The notes below the pieces were generated by a model. That model worked only from the letters and a program-made list of their open reading frames with translations, was not told the origin of the DNA and did no database searches. From Anaerolineaceae bacterium UBA4775 (GTDB lineage Bacteria > Chloroflexota > Anaerolineae > Anaerolineales > Anaerolineaceae): a DNA stretch of 64,000 nt. Both the position numbers and the translations under genes were made by a program. The DNA lies in contig DHHJ01000022.1 in assembly GCA_002403205.1 (NCBI GenBank), forward strand, positions 1 through 64,000. The letters are read 5' to 3'. Positions 29,082-38,178 of this stretch are shown here, piece by piece; positions within the stretch are counted from its first letter, which is position 1; each line of letters opens with the position of its first letter.

Positions 29082-29444
29082 ATGGACAAGAAAGTCATAC
29101 TGGGCAGCGCAGCCGGGGGGTTGGCGATGCTCGCTTTTGCCCTCGGCTTGCTTTTACTGATGGGCCAGCCAATGGATGTCAGAACCCTGGCTGATAACCT
29201 GCTGGTGACGGCCCTGATTTCATTGCTGGCACCCTTCGCTGGCGGTTTTTTAGCGGGTTTGATTGGAACAGGTCATCCCCGGCAGGCGGGGTTGCTGGCC
29301 GGGCTGGGTGCCAGCCTGGTGGTGATGCTCATCTGGCTGGTGAATGCCGGTGCTTCTTGGGAGGCGATCATCAGCGGGTTGGCGTTGGTGTTTGTGTGGG
29401 CGGTTCTGTCCCGCATTGGGGCTGGTTTGGCTTTGCCGCGATGA
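29082..29444 (+). CDS. Small hypothetical membrane protein
   Basis: Hydrophobic protein of 120 aa with four predicted membrane segments (about 5-27, 38-62, 69-88, 93-116) and a Gly-rich composition. No known family was recognised. GGAGG lies 11 bp before the ATG. It follows the EamA gene by 82 bp in the same direction and is probably cotranscribed. Confidence 0.6.
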   Translation: MDKKVILGSAAGGLAMLAFALGLLLLMGQPMDVRTLADNLLVTALISLLAPFAGGFLAGLIGTGHPRQAGLLAGLGASLVVMLIWLVNAGASWEAIISGLALVFVWAVLSRIGAGLALPR

Positions 29445-29579
29445 TGGGGCAAGTTTTAACAGTGATTGGTGTAAATTCTGGGGGCATTTCTTATGAATTT
29501 CCTATAAAGACCGTGTAAAATGCTGATAAGTAAGGTGTGACCAGCAAGCTCATCTTCTTCTCCTTTTCTATTGGTCAAG

Positions 29580-29611
29580 CCCTCCCGGTTAAGAGCCGGG
29601 AGGGTTGCTTT
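29580..29611 (+). terminator. Hairpin terminator
   Basis: Perfect 9-bp stem CCCTCCCGG / CCGGGAGGG with a 7-nt loop and a weak T tract (TTGCTTT) on the plus strand. It closes the EamA/membrane-protein unit facing the converging replication operon. Confidence 0.7.
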
Positions 29612-29652
29612 AATTCAGGTGTTGGTTTGGGGTTTTGGCAAGGGGGTTCAGG

Positions 29653-31038
29653 TCAGCCGCCGCGATAGGCCGGTACAGGGATGACGACCACCTTGCACAG
29701 GCGCTCATCCTGCATGCGGCTGTATAAACGCGGGTCGAGCTGCTCTTCCGTGTTGGCTGTGGTAATGACCGTGGGCAATTCAGCGCTGTAGCGGTAGTTA
29801 AACAGCTGGTAGAGTTTTTCGCGTGCCCAGGGGGTCGCAGATTGGGTGCCCAGGTCGTCAAGGATGAGCAACCGTGTGGTGCGGATCTCATCAAAACGCC
29901 GGTCCAGTGAAACCGGGCTGGTGGGGCTGAAGGTCGCGCGCAGGTGGTCCAGCAAGTCTGGCACGCTCACCATCAGCGGTGGGAAGCCCACGCCGGCCTG
30001 GTAATTGCCGATGGCTGCCGCTAAATGGGTTTTGCCGCAGCCAAAAGGCCCCGTGAGCAGGAGCCATCCGCGGGGGTGTTCGGCGAACTCCCGGGCGGCG
30101 TCGAAGGCTGCTTTGAGATCCTTGAGGTCCTGTTTGGGGAGTTTTTCGTGCTGCCGGAGGCTGAAGCTGCCAAAGGTCTGCCGGCTGTGCAAGCCGAGGG
30201 TGGAGAGCTCGGGGTGCCCGGTGTCATCAGCGGGGTTGCGGTAATCGGGTGCCAGGATCTTCACCACGGTGACCAGGTTGGGGTCTTGCAGGCGTGAACG
30301 GATGCGCCCTTCAAAGTCGTTGACCAGGACGTTACTGGTGACCACGGTGGGGAGCTGGTTGACATAGCGATGGTTGATAATCTGGTAAATTTTTTCCTGG
30401 GCCCAGGCGGTTGCATTCTGGGTGCCGAAGTCATCCAAAATCAGCAAGGGGATTTCGCGGATTTCCTCGAAGCGTTCTTCGAAGCTCTGGTTTGCGCCGG
30501 TATAGGCATAGCGAAGCCAATCCAGCAGGTCAGGTACGGTTAAAAAGATGGTTGAGACGCCCTGTTCGATGGTGTGGTTGGCGATGGCAGCGGCCAGGTG
30601 CGTTTTTCCGCAACCGTAGCGACCCAGGAGCAACAGCCAGCCCTGGCGATGTTCTGCGAAGTGGTAGGCCTGGTTGTAGGCATTTTCGAGGGAATCGGCC
30701 TGGCGGGCGGCCAGCCCGATGTGGCCGCGTTTTTCAAAATTGCTGAAGCGCAGCTCTTTGAGCGCATCAAGGCTGCTCATGCGGAACAAGCGTGACTTTG
30801 CCGTTTGGGTGATCTCATCTGCCCGGCAGGTGCAGGGCACCATTTTTCCAAAATCCGGGTGGTCAATCGGCAGGTCGCGGCGCAGATACCCGATCCCGCC
30901 GCAGATAGGGCAGTTTGGGTCACCAGGCATTTTCACCTGGCGGATGCCGCCGGCCGAATCCGCTCCTTCATTTCCGCTTGAGCCAGCTTTGTCGATATCT
31001 TTCTGGATCTTGCGGATCGTATCGTCGATCTTGCTCAT
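29653..31038 (-). CDS. Helicase loader with two tandem DnaC/DnaI-type ATPase modules
   Basis: Protein of 461 aa that contains two complete copies of a DnaC/DnaI-like AAA+ ATPase. N-terminal zinc knuckles (CPICGG...CTCR, about 43-72) resemble primosomal DnaI. Module 1 (about 90-270) has Walker A GRYGCGKTH and Walker B LLILDDFGT; module 2 (about 290-461) has GPFGCGKTH and LLILDDLGT. The flanks also repeat (EFAEHPRGWLLL versus HFAEHRQGWLLL). Normal loaders carry one module of about 180-200 aa. ATG 31038 is preferred because AAGGAAGG is 8 bp upstream; it overlaps the preceding DnaD-like gene by 71 bp. It likely loads DnaB, encoded in the same operon. Confidence 0.88.
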   Translation of the reverse strand: MSKIDDTIRKIQKDIDKAGSSGNEGADSAGGIRQVKMPGDPNCPICGGIGYLRRDLPIDHPDFGKMVPCTCRADEITQTAKSRLFRMSSLDALKELRFSNFEKRGHIGLAARQADSLENAYNQAYHFAEHRQGWLLLLGRYGCGKTHLAAAIANHTIEQGVSTIFLTVPDLLDWLRYAYTGANQSFEERFEEIREIPLLILDDFGTQNATAWAQEKIYQIINHRYVNQLPTVVTSNVLVNDFEGRIRSRLQDPNLVTVVKILAPDYRNPADDTGHPELSTLGLHSRQTFGSFSLRQHEKLPKQDLKDLKAAFDAAREFAEHPRGWLLLTGPFGCGKTHLAAAIGNYQAGVGFPPLMVSVPDLLDHLRATFSPTSPVSLDRRFDEIRTTRLLILDDLGTQSATPWAREKLYQLFNYRYSAELPTVITTANTEEQLDPRLYSRMQDERLCKVVVIPVPAYRGG

Positions 31039-31660
31039 TTCCATATCCTTCCTTTTGCCAGCGCTTCAATATCCCCTGGACGTACTTCCAGGTGCGAACA
31101 TTGCGGGCGACGGCGATCTGGATCGCCTCTTTGATCCAGGACGCTGGGTAAGTTGCTTCGTCGTCTTTGAGAATTTCTGCCATCATCGGCGTGATCACAC
31201 CGATGTTTTCTTCATAGAGTTTGAAGATGTTGGGCTGGTCCCCAACCAGGTGAATGGGCTGCCGGTCGCCTTGGTCACCCTGCCACTCGCCCTGTTCAAT
31301 GGCAGTAACGGCCGCTCTGCCCTGGGGGGTGTTGAGAAAATAGTGAACTTCACCCATCCAGTCCATATCTGCCTTCAATAGGACACCCAGGCTGGTCAAC
31401 GCTTCCAGCCCGGCTTCCAGGCCCTGAGCGCCGCCCACCATTTGCAGCAGGGCAGGATCGGCGTTCAAATCGGCCAGCCTGAAGTAGCGCACTTTGTTTT
31501 GTTGCGCTTCTGCATGCCAGAACAGGTACAACAGGAGTTTTATCTGGTTGATGTCCTGCATCTCCGGCAGTAACTGGGTGAAGAATGCCTGGGGCAGCCG
31601 CACAGGCGATTGGTCGTCCTCAGGGAAACCGGAAAATAGAATGGGGGAATGGGGCACCAT
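30968..31660 (-). CDS. DnaD-domain primosome protein
   Basis: Protein of 230 aa. The C-terminal part, about 160-220 (LYEENIGVITPMMAEILKD...WIKEAIQIAVARNVRTWKYVQGILKRW), matches the DnaD/DnaB_2 domain used in Gram-positive primosome assembly. The N-terminal part (about 15-120) looks like a winged helix. Such proteins remodel origin DNA and recruit the helicase loader. It lies between dnaB and the loader gene, overlapping the latter. ATG 31660 lies 14 bp after the dnaB stop. Confidence 0.82.
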   Translation of the reverse strand: MVPHSPILFSGFPEDDQSPVRLPQAFFTQLLPEMQDINQIKLLLYLFWHAEAQQNKVRYFRLADLNADPALLQMVGGAQGLEAGLEALTSLGVLLKADMDWMGEVHYFLNTPQGRAAVTAIEQGEWQGDQGDRQPIHLVGDQPNIFKLYEENIGVITPMMAEILKDDEATYPASWIKEAIQIAVARNVRTWKYVQGILKRWQKEGYGNEQDRRYDPQDPERYRQSWLKRK

Positions 31661-31673
31661 GGGTTAATCTCCC

Positions 31674-33044
31674 TCAGCCTTCAAAAACCGGTCCCCTGGC
31701 TGCATTTTCAAATTTGGCCAGTTCATCGATGAAGACCAGGCTGATGCCCGGATGCGTGGGCCCATTGCGGTGTTTGGCGACGATCATCTTGGCTTCGTTT
31801 TTCCTTTCAATCTCTTCGCTGACCGGGTCACGGTCGATGAACATCACAATGTCCGCATCCTGTTCCAGCGAGCCGGATTCACGCAGATCGGAGAGCTGGG
31901 GTTTTTTGTCGGTGCGGTGTTCGACCGCACGCGAAAGCTGGGCGGCCGTCAGGACCGGGACGTTTAATTCCCGGGCTAACACCTTGAGGTTGCGGGAGAT
32001 GTTGGAAACTTCCTGCACACGGTTGTCGGTGCGGCTGTCACCGCTCATCAACTGCAGGTAGTCAACGATGATCAGGTCAAGGCCGAACTCCAAATGCAGC
32101 CGCCGGCACTTTGTGCGCAGTGAAAGGGGGGTAATGGCCGGGGTGTCATCCAAAAAAATCATCGCCCGATCGTAGGAATCGAGGGCCTGGTAGAAGACAT
32201 CCCACTCATTGTCATTCAGACGGCCAGTGCGCAATCGCTGGGTATCGATGCGGGTGTCCATGGCGATCAGGCGCTGCAGGAGCTGTTCGTTTGACATCTC
32301 CATTGAGAACATGGCCACGTGTTTTTTGTGCACCAGGGCAGCATTGCGCATGGTCCCGAGCAAAAAACCGGTTTTCCCTGTGCCGGGGCGCCCTGCCACG
32401 ATCAACAGGTCGGATTTTTGTAAGCCGCCCAGCAGATGGTCAAGATCGATCAACCCGGTGGGGACGCCGTAGATATCGTCCGGCCTTTTAGCCAGCTCAT
32501 CGATCCGGTCGTAATATTCCCGGGCAACTTCCCGAATGGGGATCAAGTCGCGCTTGATGCGGCGCTCACTGACATTGAAGATCGCTTTTTCGGCTTCATC
32601 GACCACGACATCAATGGATTGGTCCTGGTGGTAAGCCAGGCGGGCGATCTCGTTGGCGGCTTCCAGCATCCGGCGGCGGACGGCGTTTTGTTCGATGATG
32701 CGCCCGTAGGATTCGGCGTGGTAGGCGTTCGGCGCCTGGTTGATGAGGGAGATCAGGTACGCCCGGCCGCCGATTTCATCAAGCTGACCGCGGTTGATGA
32801 GGGTTTCGGTAATGGTGACCAGGTCGATGGGCTGCCGGGTCTCGCTGAGGTGTTGAAAACACTCCCATACCCAGCGGTTGCGCACCAGGAAGAAATCCTC
32901 GGGGTTCAGGAACTGGGCGACATCGAGGTATACCTCGGGGTTGATCAGCACTGCGCCGATCAACGCTTCTTCAGCTTCACGGTTGCTCGGCTGGGTCATC
33001 GCTTCTGAGATGGTATTGTCACTGAAGTTCAGGTCGTCGTTCAT
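31674..33044 (-). CDS. dnaB: Replicative DNA helicase
   Basis: Hexameric 5'-3' helicase of 456 aa at the replication fork. The N-terminal DnaB domain starts at PSNREAEEALIGAVLINPE, and the RecA-like C-terminal ATPase has Walker A AGRPGTGKTG (about 217-226), FSMEMSNEQLLQRL and LIIVDYLQLM (Walker B). The ending HRNGPTHPGISLVF is typical of DnaB. No intein or insertion is present. It heads a three-gene primosome operon. Confidence 0.96.
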   Translation of the reverse strand: MNDDLNFSDNTISEAMTQPSNREAEEALIGAVLINPEVYLDVAQFLNPEDFFLVRNRWVWECFQHLSETRQPIDLVTITETLINRGQLDEIGGRAYLISLINQAPNAYHAESYGRIIEQNAVRRRMLEAANEIARLAYHQDQSIDVVVDEAEKAIFNVSERRIKRDLIPIREVAREYYDRIDELAKRPDDIYGVPTGLIDLDHLLGGLQKSDLLIVAGRPGTGKTGFLLGTMRNAALVHKKHVAMFSMEMSNEQLLQRLIAMDTRIDTQRLRTGRLNDNEWDVFYQALDSYDRAMIFLDDTPAITPLSLRTKCRRLHLEFGLDLIIVDYLQLMSGDSRTDNRVQEVSNISRNLKVLARELNVPVLTAAQLSRAVEHRTDKKPQLSDLRESGSLEQDADIVMFIDRDPVSEEIERKNEAKMIVAKHRNGPTHPGISLVFIDELAKFENAARGPVFEG

Positions 33045-33099
33045 GAGCGCCTTGTCTTAATTACACGTTGCTGGATGGGGCTGATGGGTCTGTATTGTC

Positions 33100-33139
33100 T
33101 AAAAAACCGGGATCCAGCCATGGCTGAGATCTCCCGGTT
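33100..33139 (-). terminator. Intrinsic terminator between the DUF151 gene and dnaB
   Basis: On the minus strand, AACCGGGA / TCCCGGTT encloses a second inverted repeat (CAGCCATGGCTG) and runs into TTTTTT. It ends the upstream gene's transcript 31 bp after its stop. Confidence 0.88.
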
Positions 33140-33169
33140 ATTATAACCTTTAAAAAGCTGCAGAACGGG

Positions 33170-33721
33170 TCAGTCGTCGTCCTCTTGGTCGTCCTCGAGG
33201 TCGTCGAGATCAAAATTCTGCAGGAAGTCTTCAAACACATCCAGGCTTTCATCTTCCAGGTCTGGGCCGTGTTCCGTTTCGGCTTGGTCTGCGTCCATAT
33301 CGGAAATGTCTTCCTCAGGGACGATCCCAGCCTGGTTCATGACATCTTCGGCGACCATGATCGGCGCCCGCATGCGTGCTGCTAACGCCAGTGCATCGGA
33401 GGGACGGCAATCGACCTGCCTGCGGCTGCCATTGACCTCTAAAACCAGGTTGCCGTAAAAGACATCATCTGAAAGCGAACTGACCTCAACCTGGATCAGG
33501 TCGGCGTTAAGGGACTGGATCAATGTTTTGAGCAGGTCATGGGTTTGCGGCCTGGCGACCTGGATCTCTTGTAGGGCGATGGTGATCGCTTCTGCTTCGT
33601 ACAAACCAATCCAAATCGGCAGGTAACGCTCTGCGTTGACTTGTTTTAAGATGACGATGCGTTGCTGATTGGTCAGGCTGACTCGAACGCTGTCGATTTC
33701 AACCTCAATCATTCTGGGCAT
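33170..33721 (-). CDS. Bifunctional nuclease (DUF151) family protein
   Basis: Protein of 183 aa. Residues 1-135 match the bifunctional nuclease/DUF151 family: an IEVEIDSVRVSLTNQQRIVILK start, LPIWIGLYEAEAI and the RQVDCRPSDALALAARMRAPI motif. The family is known from plant and bacterial proteins with reported DNase/RNase activity; the cellular role in bacteria is not settled. The last 45 residues are a highly acidic Asp/Glu tail. ATG 33721 is chosen over an upstream ATG at 33763 because GCAGGAG lies 7 bp before it. Confidence 0.85.
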   Translation of the reverse strand: MPRMIEVEIDSVRVSLTNQQRIVILKQVNAERYLPIWIGLYEAEAITIALQEIQVARPQTHDLLKTLIQSLNADLIQVEVSSLSDDVFYGNLVLEVNGSRRQVDCRPSDALALAARMRAPIMVAEDVMNQAGIVPEEDISDMDADQAETEHGPDLEDESLDVFEDFLQNFDLDDLEDDQEDDD

Positions 33722-33825
33722 GGGATTCTCCTGCATTTTCCAAGGTAGATTTGATTCTAACACGAGCCATAGTAAGACGCAACCAAATTCCCAATAGATG
33801 TGTACGACTTTTTAAGGTTTTCGAG

Positions 33826-33831
33826 TATAAT
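33826..33831 (+). promoter_or_regulatory. Candidate -10 box for the orphan regulator gene
   Basis: A perfect TATAAT with a weak -35 lies divergent from the DUF151 gene, giving a leader of about 220 nt before the TTG start at 34057. A short open frame through the leader (from 33800) has no ribosome site and is not called. Confidence 0.4.
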
Positions 33832-34056
33832 CGAAACAAACATGCGCGCCAGACTAAACCTGAATTTTAATGGTGATCCCGAATTGGCTGGCAATCAAGG
33901 TTCCGCTCATCCACAAACCGCTCTCCCCAAGGAACCTGCACATTTTCGTAGCAAACAGTCCATATGTGTTTGCCGATCTGAATTTAATAAAATTTACCTG
34001 AGTTTTGATTTGTTTGATATTATTGTTTCATTGATCGAAAAGGGAAGGATTAGATT

Positions 34057-34725
34057 TTGCAGCCTAACGGAGATGTAGCGATCCTGATCATCGAAGGCCG
34101 GAGAGGAGATTATTCGTCTTTTGGTGAAGAATTGACCGCAAAAGGATATCAGGTGACCAAAGCCCCCAGCGGAAGCGCCGGGCTAAAGTTGCTTGGTTCG
34201 GTCAAGCCTCATGTGGTCATCGTGGATGCGGCATCTTTGCGAACCAGCGGAATCAGGATTTGCCAGTCCTTACGCATCTCTGACAATTCACTGCCAATCA
34301 TCTTAATTGTTGAAAAACAGATCAAGCTTCCCAAAACTATTGACGCCAACCTGGTGCTCAGGCTGCCCTTCACCGTTCAAAAGCTGATCAATCGCTTGCA
34401 CGCCTACTATCCAACCGATGATAAATTTGTCCTCCAGGCCGGCCCGATTGAGCTGAACACCCGCACCCAGCTGGTCACCTGCCATGACCGGCAAACAAAA
34501 CTGACACCTCGGCTGGTTGATATCCTTAAAATGCTGATGGAGAACAACGGCAAAGTCGTCAAGCGTGACCCATTGTTCACAGAGATCTGGGATACGGAAT
34601 ACACCGGTGATACCCGGACGCTGGATGTGCATATCAGCTGGCTCAGGCAGGCGATAGAAGAAGACCCGCGCAACCCGAAACTGATCCGGACTGAGCGGGG
34701 TGTGGGTTATATCCTTGAAGCATAA
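34057..34725 (+). CDS. OmpR-family regulator with a degenerate receiver domain
   Basis: Transcription factor of 222 aa. The C-terminal winged helix (about 130-222, with LTPRLVDILKMLMENNGKVV, DTRTLDVHISWLRQAIE and RGVGYILE) is standard OmpR type. The receiver (1-115) is altered: the acidic pair is replaced by E-G in LIIEGRRGD, the phosphoacceptor Asp is kept in VIVDAASL, and the conserved Lys before PF is Leu (RLPF). It may act without phosphorylation. The start is TTG at 34057, with GGAAGG 8 bp upstream. No kinase gene is adjacent, which also suggests an orphan regulator. Confidence 0.85.
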   Translation: MQPNGDVAILIIEGRRGDYSSFGEELTAKGYQVTKAPSGSAGLKLLGSVKPHVVIVDAASLRTSGIRICQSLRISDNSLPIILIVEKQIKLPKTIDANLVLRLPFTVQKLINRLHAYYPTDDKFVLQAGPIELNTRTQLVTCHDRQTKLTPRLVDILKMLMENNGKVVKRDPLFTEIWDTEYTGDTRTLDVHISWLRQAIEEDPRNPKLIRTERGVGYILEA

Positions 34726-34881
34726 ACAGCATTTGTCTTTGCCAACCAAATAGATTTGACCCCTTGCAAGCTATTCGCGTGGAATTTGAATATGTGCGTG
34801 CTGGGTCATGGGTTGTGTTGGTTGAGGTTGGTTCTTAAGCAGTCACATGAAAGCCATCAATGTTAACCTAAGCAGGTGATT

Positions 34882-36321
34882 ATGGAATCAAACAAAACGA
34901 AAAATATCCTTTTGAGTTGTGCGGTGATTGTGTTGATCACCGGTGTGTGTGCGGGTTTGATCGCGATCAGCGGCGTTGCGGTCTCGCGTTTTTGGCCGCT
35001 AAGGTTCAGCTCTGAAGAGGATGTCCAGCCATTGCCCGGTGAGGGTATTCAGGTGCCCACCCCACTGGTGGAACCGGATGAAGACTTACCCGGCCCGATA
35101 GATACCACCACCCCAGAGGTTGACGAATCGCTCCCAGAGGAGCTTGCTGAAGTAGTGCTTGAGATCGAAGCACAGGTCACGGAACTGCGCGGGCTGACCT
35201 TGCGTCAGCCGGTGCCCCGCATAATGATGACGGCTGAAGAATTAGAAATGATCGTGGTGAACGACTTCTTTGCGGAGTACACCGATGAGGATGCCCGCCA
35301 GGACGTGCTGGTGCTGTCGCTGCTGGGCTTGATCCCAGCGGATTTTGACCTCAAAAATTTCTACACAGACCTGTACAGCGAGCAAATTTTGGGTTTTTAC
35401 GACAGCGAAACAGAGGAGATCTATGTTGTTCAAGGGACAACCTTCGGCGGCAGCGAGAAGCTCACCTATGCCCACGAATTTGTGCATGTTCTCCAGGACC
35501 AGAACTTCGGGTTTGAAGAGGGCTTGAATCTCACCGACGAAGCCTGTGAAGTTGACTCCGAACGCTGTGCTGCCGCACTGGCACTGAGTGAGGGAGATGC
35601 TTCATTAACTGAATTGCTCTGGTTTCAGACCTATGCAACCCGTGAGGATTACCAGGACATTGTGCGAGCATTTCAGGATTACGCTAGCCCGGTTTTAGAC
35701 GCTGCGCCGCCGTTCATCCAGGCAGATCTGATCTTCCCCTACGAGCAGGGATTCGCATTTGTTCAGAACCTTTATGATCGGGGTGGGTTTGAGGCTGTCG
35801 ATGCGGCCTATCTTGACCCGCCGAGCTCAACGGAACAGATCCTTCATCCCAACCTGTATCCCTGGGATGTACCGCAAGTTGTCACCCTGCCAGACCTGAC
35901 GGATGCCCTTGGGGAGGGTTGGACGCTGTTTGACCAAAACGTGATGGGTGAGTGGTTTACCTATTTGATCCTCGGGCAAGCCCATGATGAGGTTTACCGC
36001 CTTCCAGAAAATCAGGCCAGCGCTGCCGCAGAAGGGTGGGGCGGTGATGCGTACGCCTTTTATCTCAACAATAACGCCGATGCGTTGATTTTCATCCTCG
36101 AAACAATTTGGGATTCGACGGCCGACGCAAATGAATTTGCCGCTGCGCTGACAAATTATGCTGATCTGCGCTGGATAACTGCGGAGGAGCAAATCGCCGG
36201 GCAGCCCACATGGACCGGGACGGAAGGCAGTATCGTTTTCGTGCAGGCTGGCGATCGGACCCTGTGGATCATTGCACCGACGAATGCCCTGGCTGAACGT
36301 GTGCTTTTAGAACTGCAATGA
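34882..36321 (+). CDS. Membrane-anchored HExxH metalloprotease-like protein
   Basis: Protein of 479 aa with an N-terminal anchor (about 9-33), a Pro/Asp/Glu-rich spacer (45-90) and an extracytoplasmic domain. The motif HEFVH (H198-H202) and a downstream LSEGDA (E237) suggest a zinc protease fold with ligands H198, H202 and E237. LGFYDSETEEIYV and AHEFVHVLQDQNF occur in a conserved family of secreted proteins in Anaerolineae and related bacteria whose substrate I do not know. AGGTG precedes ATG 34882. The stop overlaps the phosphatase gene by 4 bp. Confidence 0.7.
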   Translation: MESNKTKNILLSCAVIVLITGVCAGLIAISGVAVSRFWPLRFSSEEDVQPLPGEGIQVPTPLVEPDEDLPGPIDTTTPEVDESLPEELAEVVLEIEAQVTELRGLTLRQPVPRIMMTAEELEMIVVNDFFAEYTDEDARQDVLVLSLLGLIPADFDLKNFYTDLYSEQILGFYDSETEEIYVVQGTTFGGSEKLTYAHEFVHVLQDQNFGFEEGLNLTDEACEVDSERCAAALALSEGDASLTELLWFQTYATREDYQDIVRAFQDYASPVLDAAPPFIQADLIFPYEQGFAFVQNLYDRGGFEAVDAAYLDPPSSTEQILHPNLYPWDVPQVVTLPDLTDALGEGWTLFDQNVMGEWFTYLILGQAHDEVYRLPENQASAAAEGWGGDAYAFYLNNNADALIFILETIWDSTADANEFAAALTNYADLRWITAEEQIAGQPTWTGTEGSIVFVQAGDRTLWIIAPTNALAERVLLELQ

Positions 36322-37031
36322 ACGGAGCGGATTTTATCATCTCCGGTCAGATCGACCTCACGCGGGTGCAAGGCCTCCTGTTCGATGTAGACGGCACCCT
36401 CAGTGATACAGATGACCACCTGGTTGACCGGATAGCGCGATTTTTGGCTCCGGTTGCCTGGCTACGCAAAGACCGTGACACACACCGTTTTGCCAGGGGG
36501 ATTGTGATGGGCGTTGAAACTCCGGTGAATTTTCTCTATAGTTTGGCGGACCGGTTTCACCTCGATGAACCACTGGCCCGGGTTTATGAGCGGCTCTCAC
36601 GCAAACGACATGAAAGGACGCCAGCCCACGAGCGGTTTTGGATCGTCCCGGGAGTGAAGGCAATGCTGGCCCATTTCAACGGCCGCCTACCGATGGCCGT
36701 GGTCAGTGCTCGTGATCGGAAAACCACCCTGCATTTTTTAGAGCACTTTGACCTTGTGCCGTATTTTGATGTGATTGTGACGGCCCAAACCTGCATTCAC
36801 ACCAAGCCCTTTCCTGACCCGGTGATCTTTGCAGCCCAAGAACTGGGCCTTGAGCCGGGGGAATGTGTGATGATCGGCGATACGGTCGTTGATGTGCTGG
36901 CCGGCAAGTCTGCAGGGGCGCAAACCATTGCCGTGCTGTGCGGCTTTGGGACGGAACGTGAGCTGCGACGGGCAGGTGCTGACCAGATTGTCTCCTCAAC
37001 GGCGGATATCAGCACATTGTTTGATTTTTAA
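36318..37031 (+). CDS. HAD-superfamily phosphatase
   Basis: Hydrolase of 237 aa. Motif I LLFDVDGTLSDTD (nucleophile Asp in FDVDGT), motif II VVSARD, motif III Lys in HTKPFPDP, and motif IV MIGDTVVDVLAGKSAG are all present. A cap region lies between motifs I and II, as in phosphoglycolate phosphatase-like enzymes. The substrate is unknown. It overlaps the metalloprotease gene (ATGA) and is therefore likely cotranslated. Confidence 0.88.
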   Translation: MNGADFIISGQIDLTRVQGLLFDVDGTLSDTDDHLVDRIARFLAPVAWLRKDRDTHRFARGIVMGVETPVNFLYSLADRFHLDEPLARVYERLSRKRHERTPAHERFWIVPGVKAMLAHFNGRLPMAVVSARDRKTTLHFLEHFDLVPYFDVIVTAQTCIHTKPFPDPVIFAAQELGLEPGECVMIGDTVVDVLAGKSAGAQTIAVLCGFGTERELRRAGADQIVSSTADISTLFDF

Positions 37032-37195
37032 GCATCCTACCAGGGACATCGGGGTGAAAGAAGACGCCTGATGGGTGTGCACCTTCTCACTGTAGGTGGT
37101 CAGCCGATCTGTGACCTCATTTCGGGAATTTTGGCAAGTTAAGGGGGGTGGCAACTCAGCGCAGCGGGAAAAGAAGTGACCAATTCCTTTATTTT

Positions 37196-37204
37196 TGTTA
37201 TAAT
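37196..37204 (+). promoter_or_regulatory. Extended -10 promoter before the acyltransferase gene
   Basis: TGTTATAAT carries both the TGn extension and a perfect -10. No good -35 is seen. It lies 90 bp before ATG 37295. The remainder of 37032-37294 shows nothing else recognisable. Confidence 0.5.
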
Positions 37205-37294
37205 CCAGTTGAATTATCAGTCGCCTGTCGATCAACAAGGTTAGCGCCGGTGTGTGCTGGTAAGATTACTGGTTTTATCAGGAGCAGCAGGTTG

Positions 37295-38011
37295 ATGAGT
37301 AAAGAAAACAGGCAACGAATCCGGTTATTTATCGAGAGGTACCCCTGGCCGCGCAGGCGCTTTATTCGGCAGGTGTTTATCACCGGGATCAACCTGGCTG
37401 CCCTGGCCCTGACCCGCTGGGAGGTCAGGGGGCGTGAAAATATCCCTGCACAGGGTCCATTGCTGATTGTGGGCAATCATTTTCACTTTCTCGATACGGT
37501 AGCGCCAATTCACACCACACGCTGGCCGCTGGAATTTATCGGCGATTTGGTCATGCCGAATGCCCCTCCCATCATGCGGGTGTTTCCCAATGGGTGGCAA
37601 ACCCTGAAGATTCAGCAGGGTACCCCCAACATTGAGGCTTTGCAGGCCTCCCAAGCCATTTTAGCCCAGAACGGGGTGTTGGTGATCTACCCTGAGGGGC
37701 ACGTCCATTCCGGCCCGCTGAGCCCTGCCCTGCCCGGCGCCGCCTATATGGCCTTGCGGACCGGTGTGCCCATATTGCCGATGGGCACCATCAGCGATAA
37801 CGATTGGAAGCTGTTTGAAACCATCAAGGAAAAGAAACGTAAACTGGGTGTTTTGACTCAAATCGGCGAGGTTTTTGGCCCAATCCAAACCAGCAACCCT
37901 GATCGGCCATCTCGGGAGGAGATCAAAGCAGCAGGCCGCTTAATCATGACCAGGATCGCTGCCCTGCTGCCCAAGGAGTACAGGGGCGAGTTTGACCCGG
38001 AGCTGGCATAA
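37295..38011 (+). CDS. 1-acylglycerol-3-phosphate acyltransferase family (PlsC-like)
   Basis: Acyltransferase of 238 aa acting at the membrane in phospholipid synthesis. The catalytic NH-x4-D motif is NHFHFLD (about 63-69), followed by FPNGWQTLKIQQG, YPEGHVHSG (acceptor binding) and a GVPILPMG strand. A hydrophobic stretch (VFITGINLAALAL) precedes the catalytic block. The frame extends to an earlier ATG at 37148, but the domain and the promoter position favour MSKENRQ at 37295. Confidence 0.85.
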   Translation: MSKENRQRIRLFIERYPWPRRRFIRQVFITGINLAALALTRWEVRGRENIPAQGPLLIVGNHFHFLDTVAPIHTTRWPLEFIGDLVMPNAPPIMRVFPNGWQTLKIQQGTPNIEALQASQAILAQNGVLVIYPEGHVHSGPLSPALPGAAYMALRTGVPILPMGTISDNDWKLFETIKEKKRKLGVLTQIGEVFGPIQTSNPDRPSREEIKAAGRLIMTRIAALLPKEYRGEFDPELA

Positions 38012-38178
38012 GGCCCTGTTTACATCAACATATTCTGAGGTTGCAATCAAATCGCAGCCTCTTTTAAAATCAGCGCCAATTGGAGGGGATAATTAGTGTA
38101 AAACTGCAAGAATCTTATGATATTTAAATACGGTACACTTAGAATCAATCCGTAACAGGTTTTTAGAAGGATCGTCTT

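Noticed and set aside
33800..34078. A 92-codon frame upstream of the orphan regulator
   Set aside because: It starts upstream of the likely promoter, has no ribosome site and no protein-like composition, and overlaps the regulator start out of frame.
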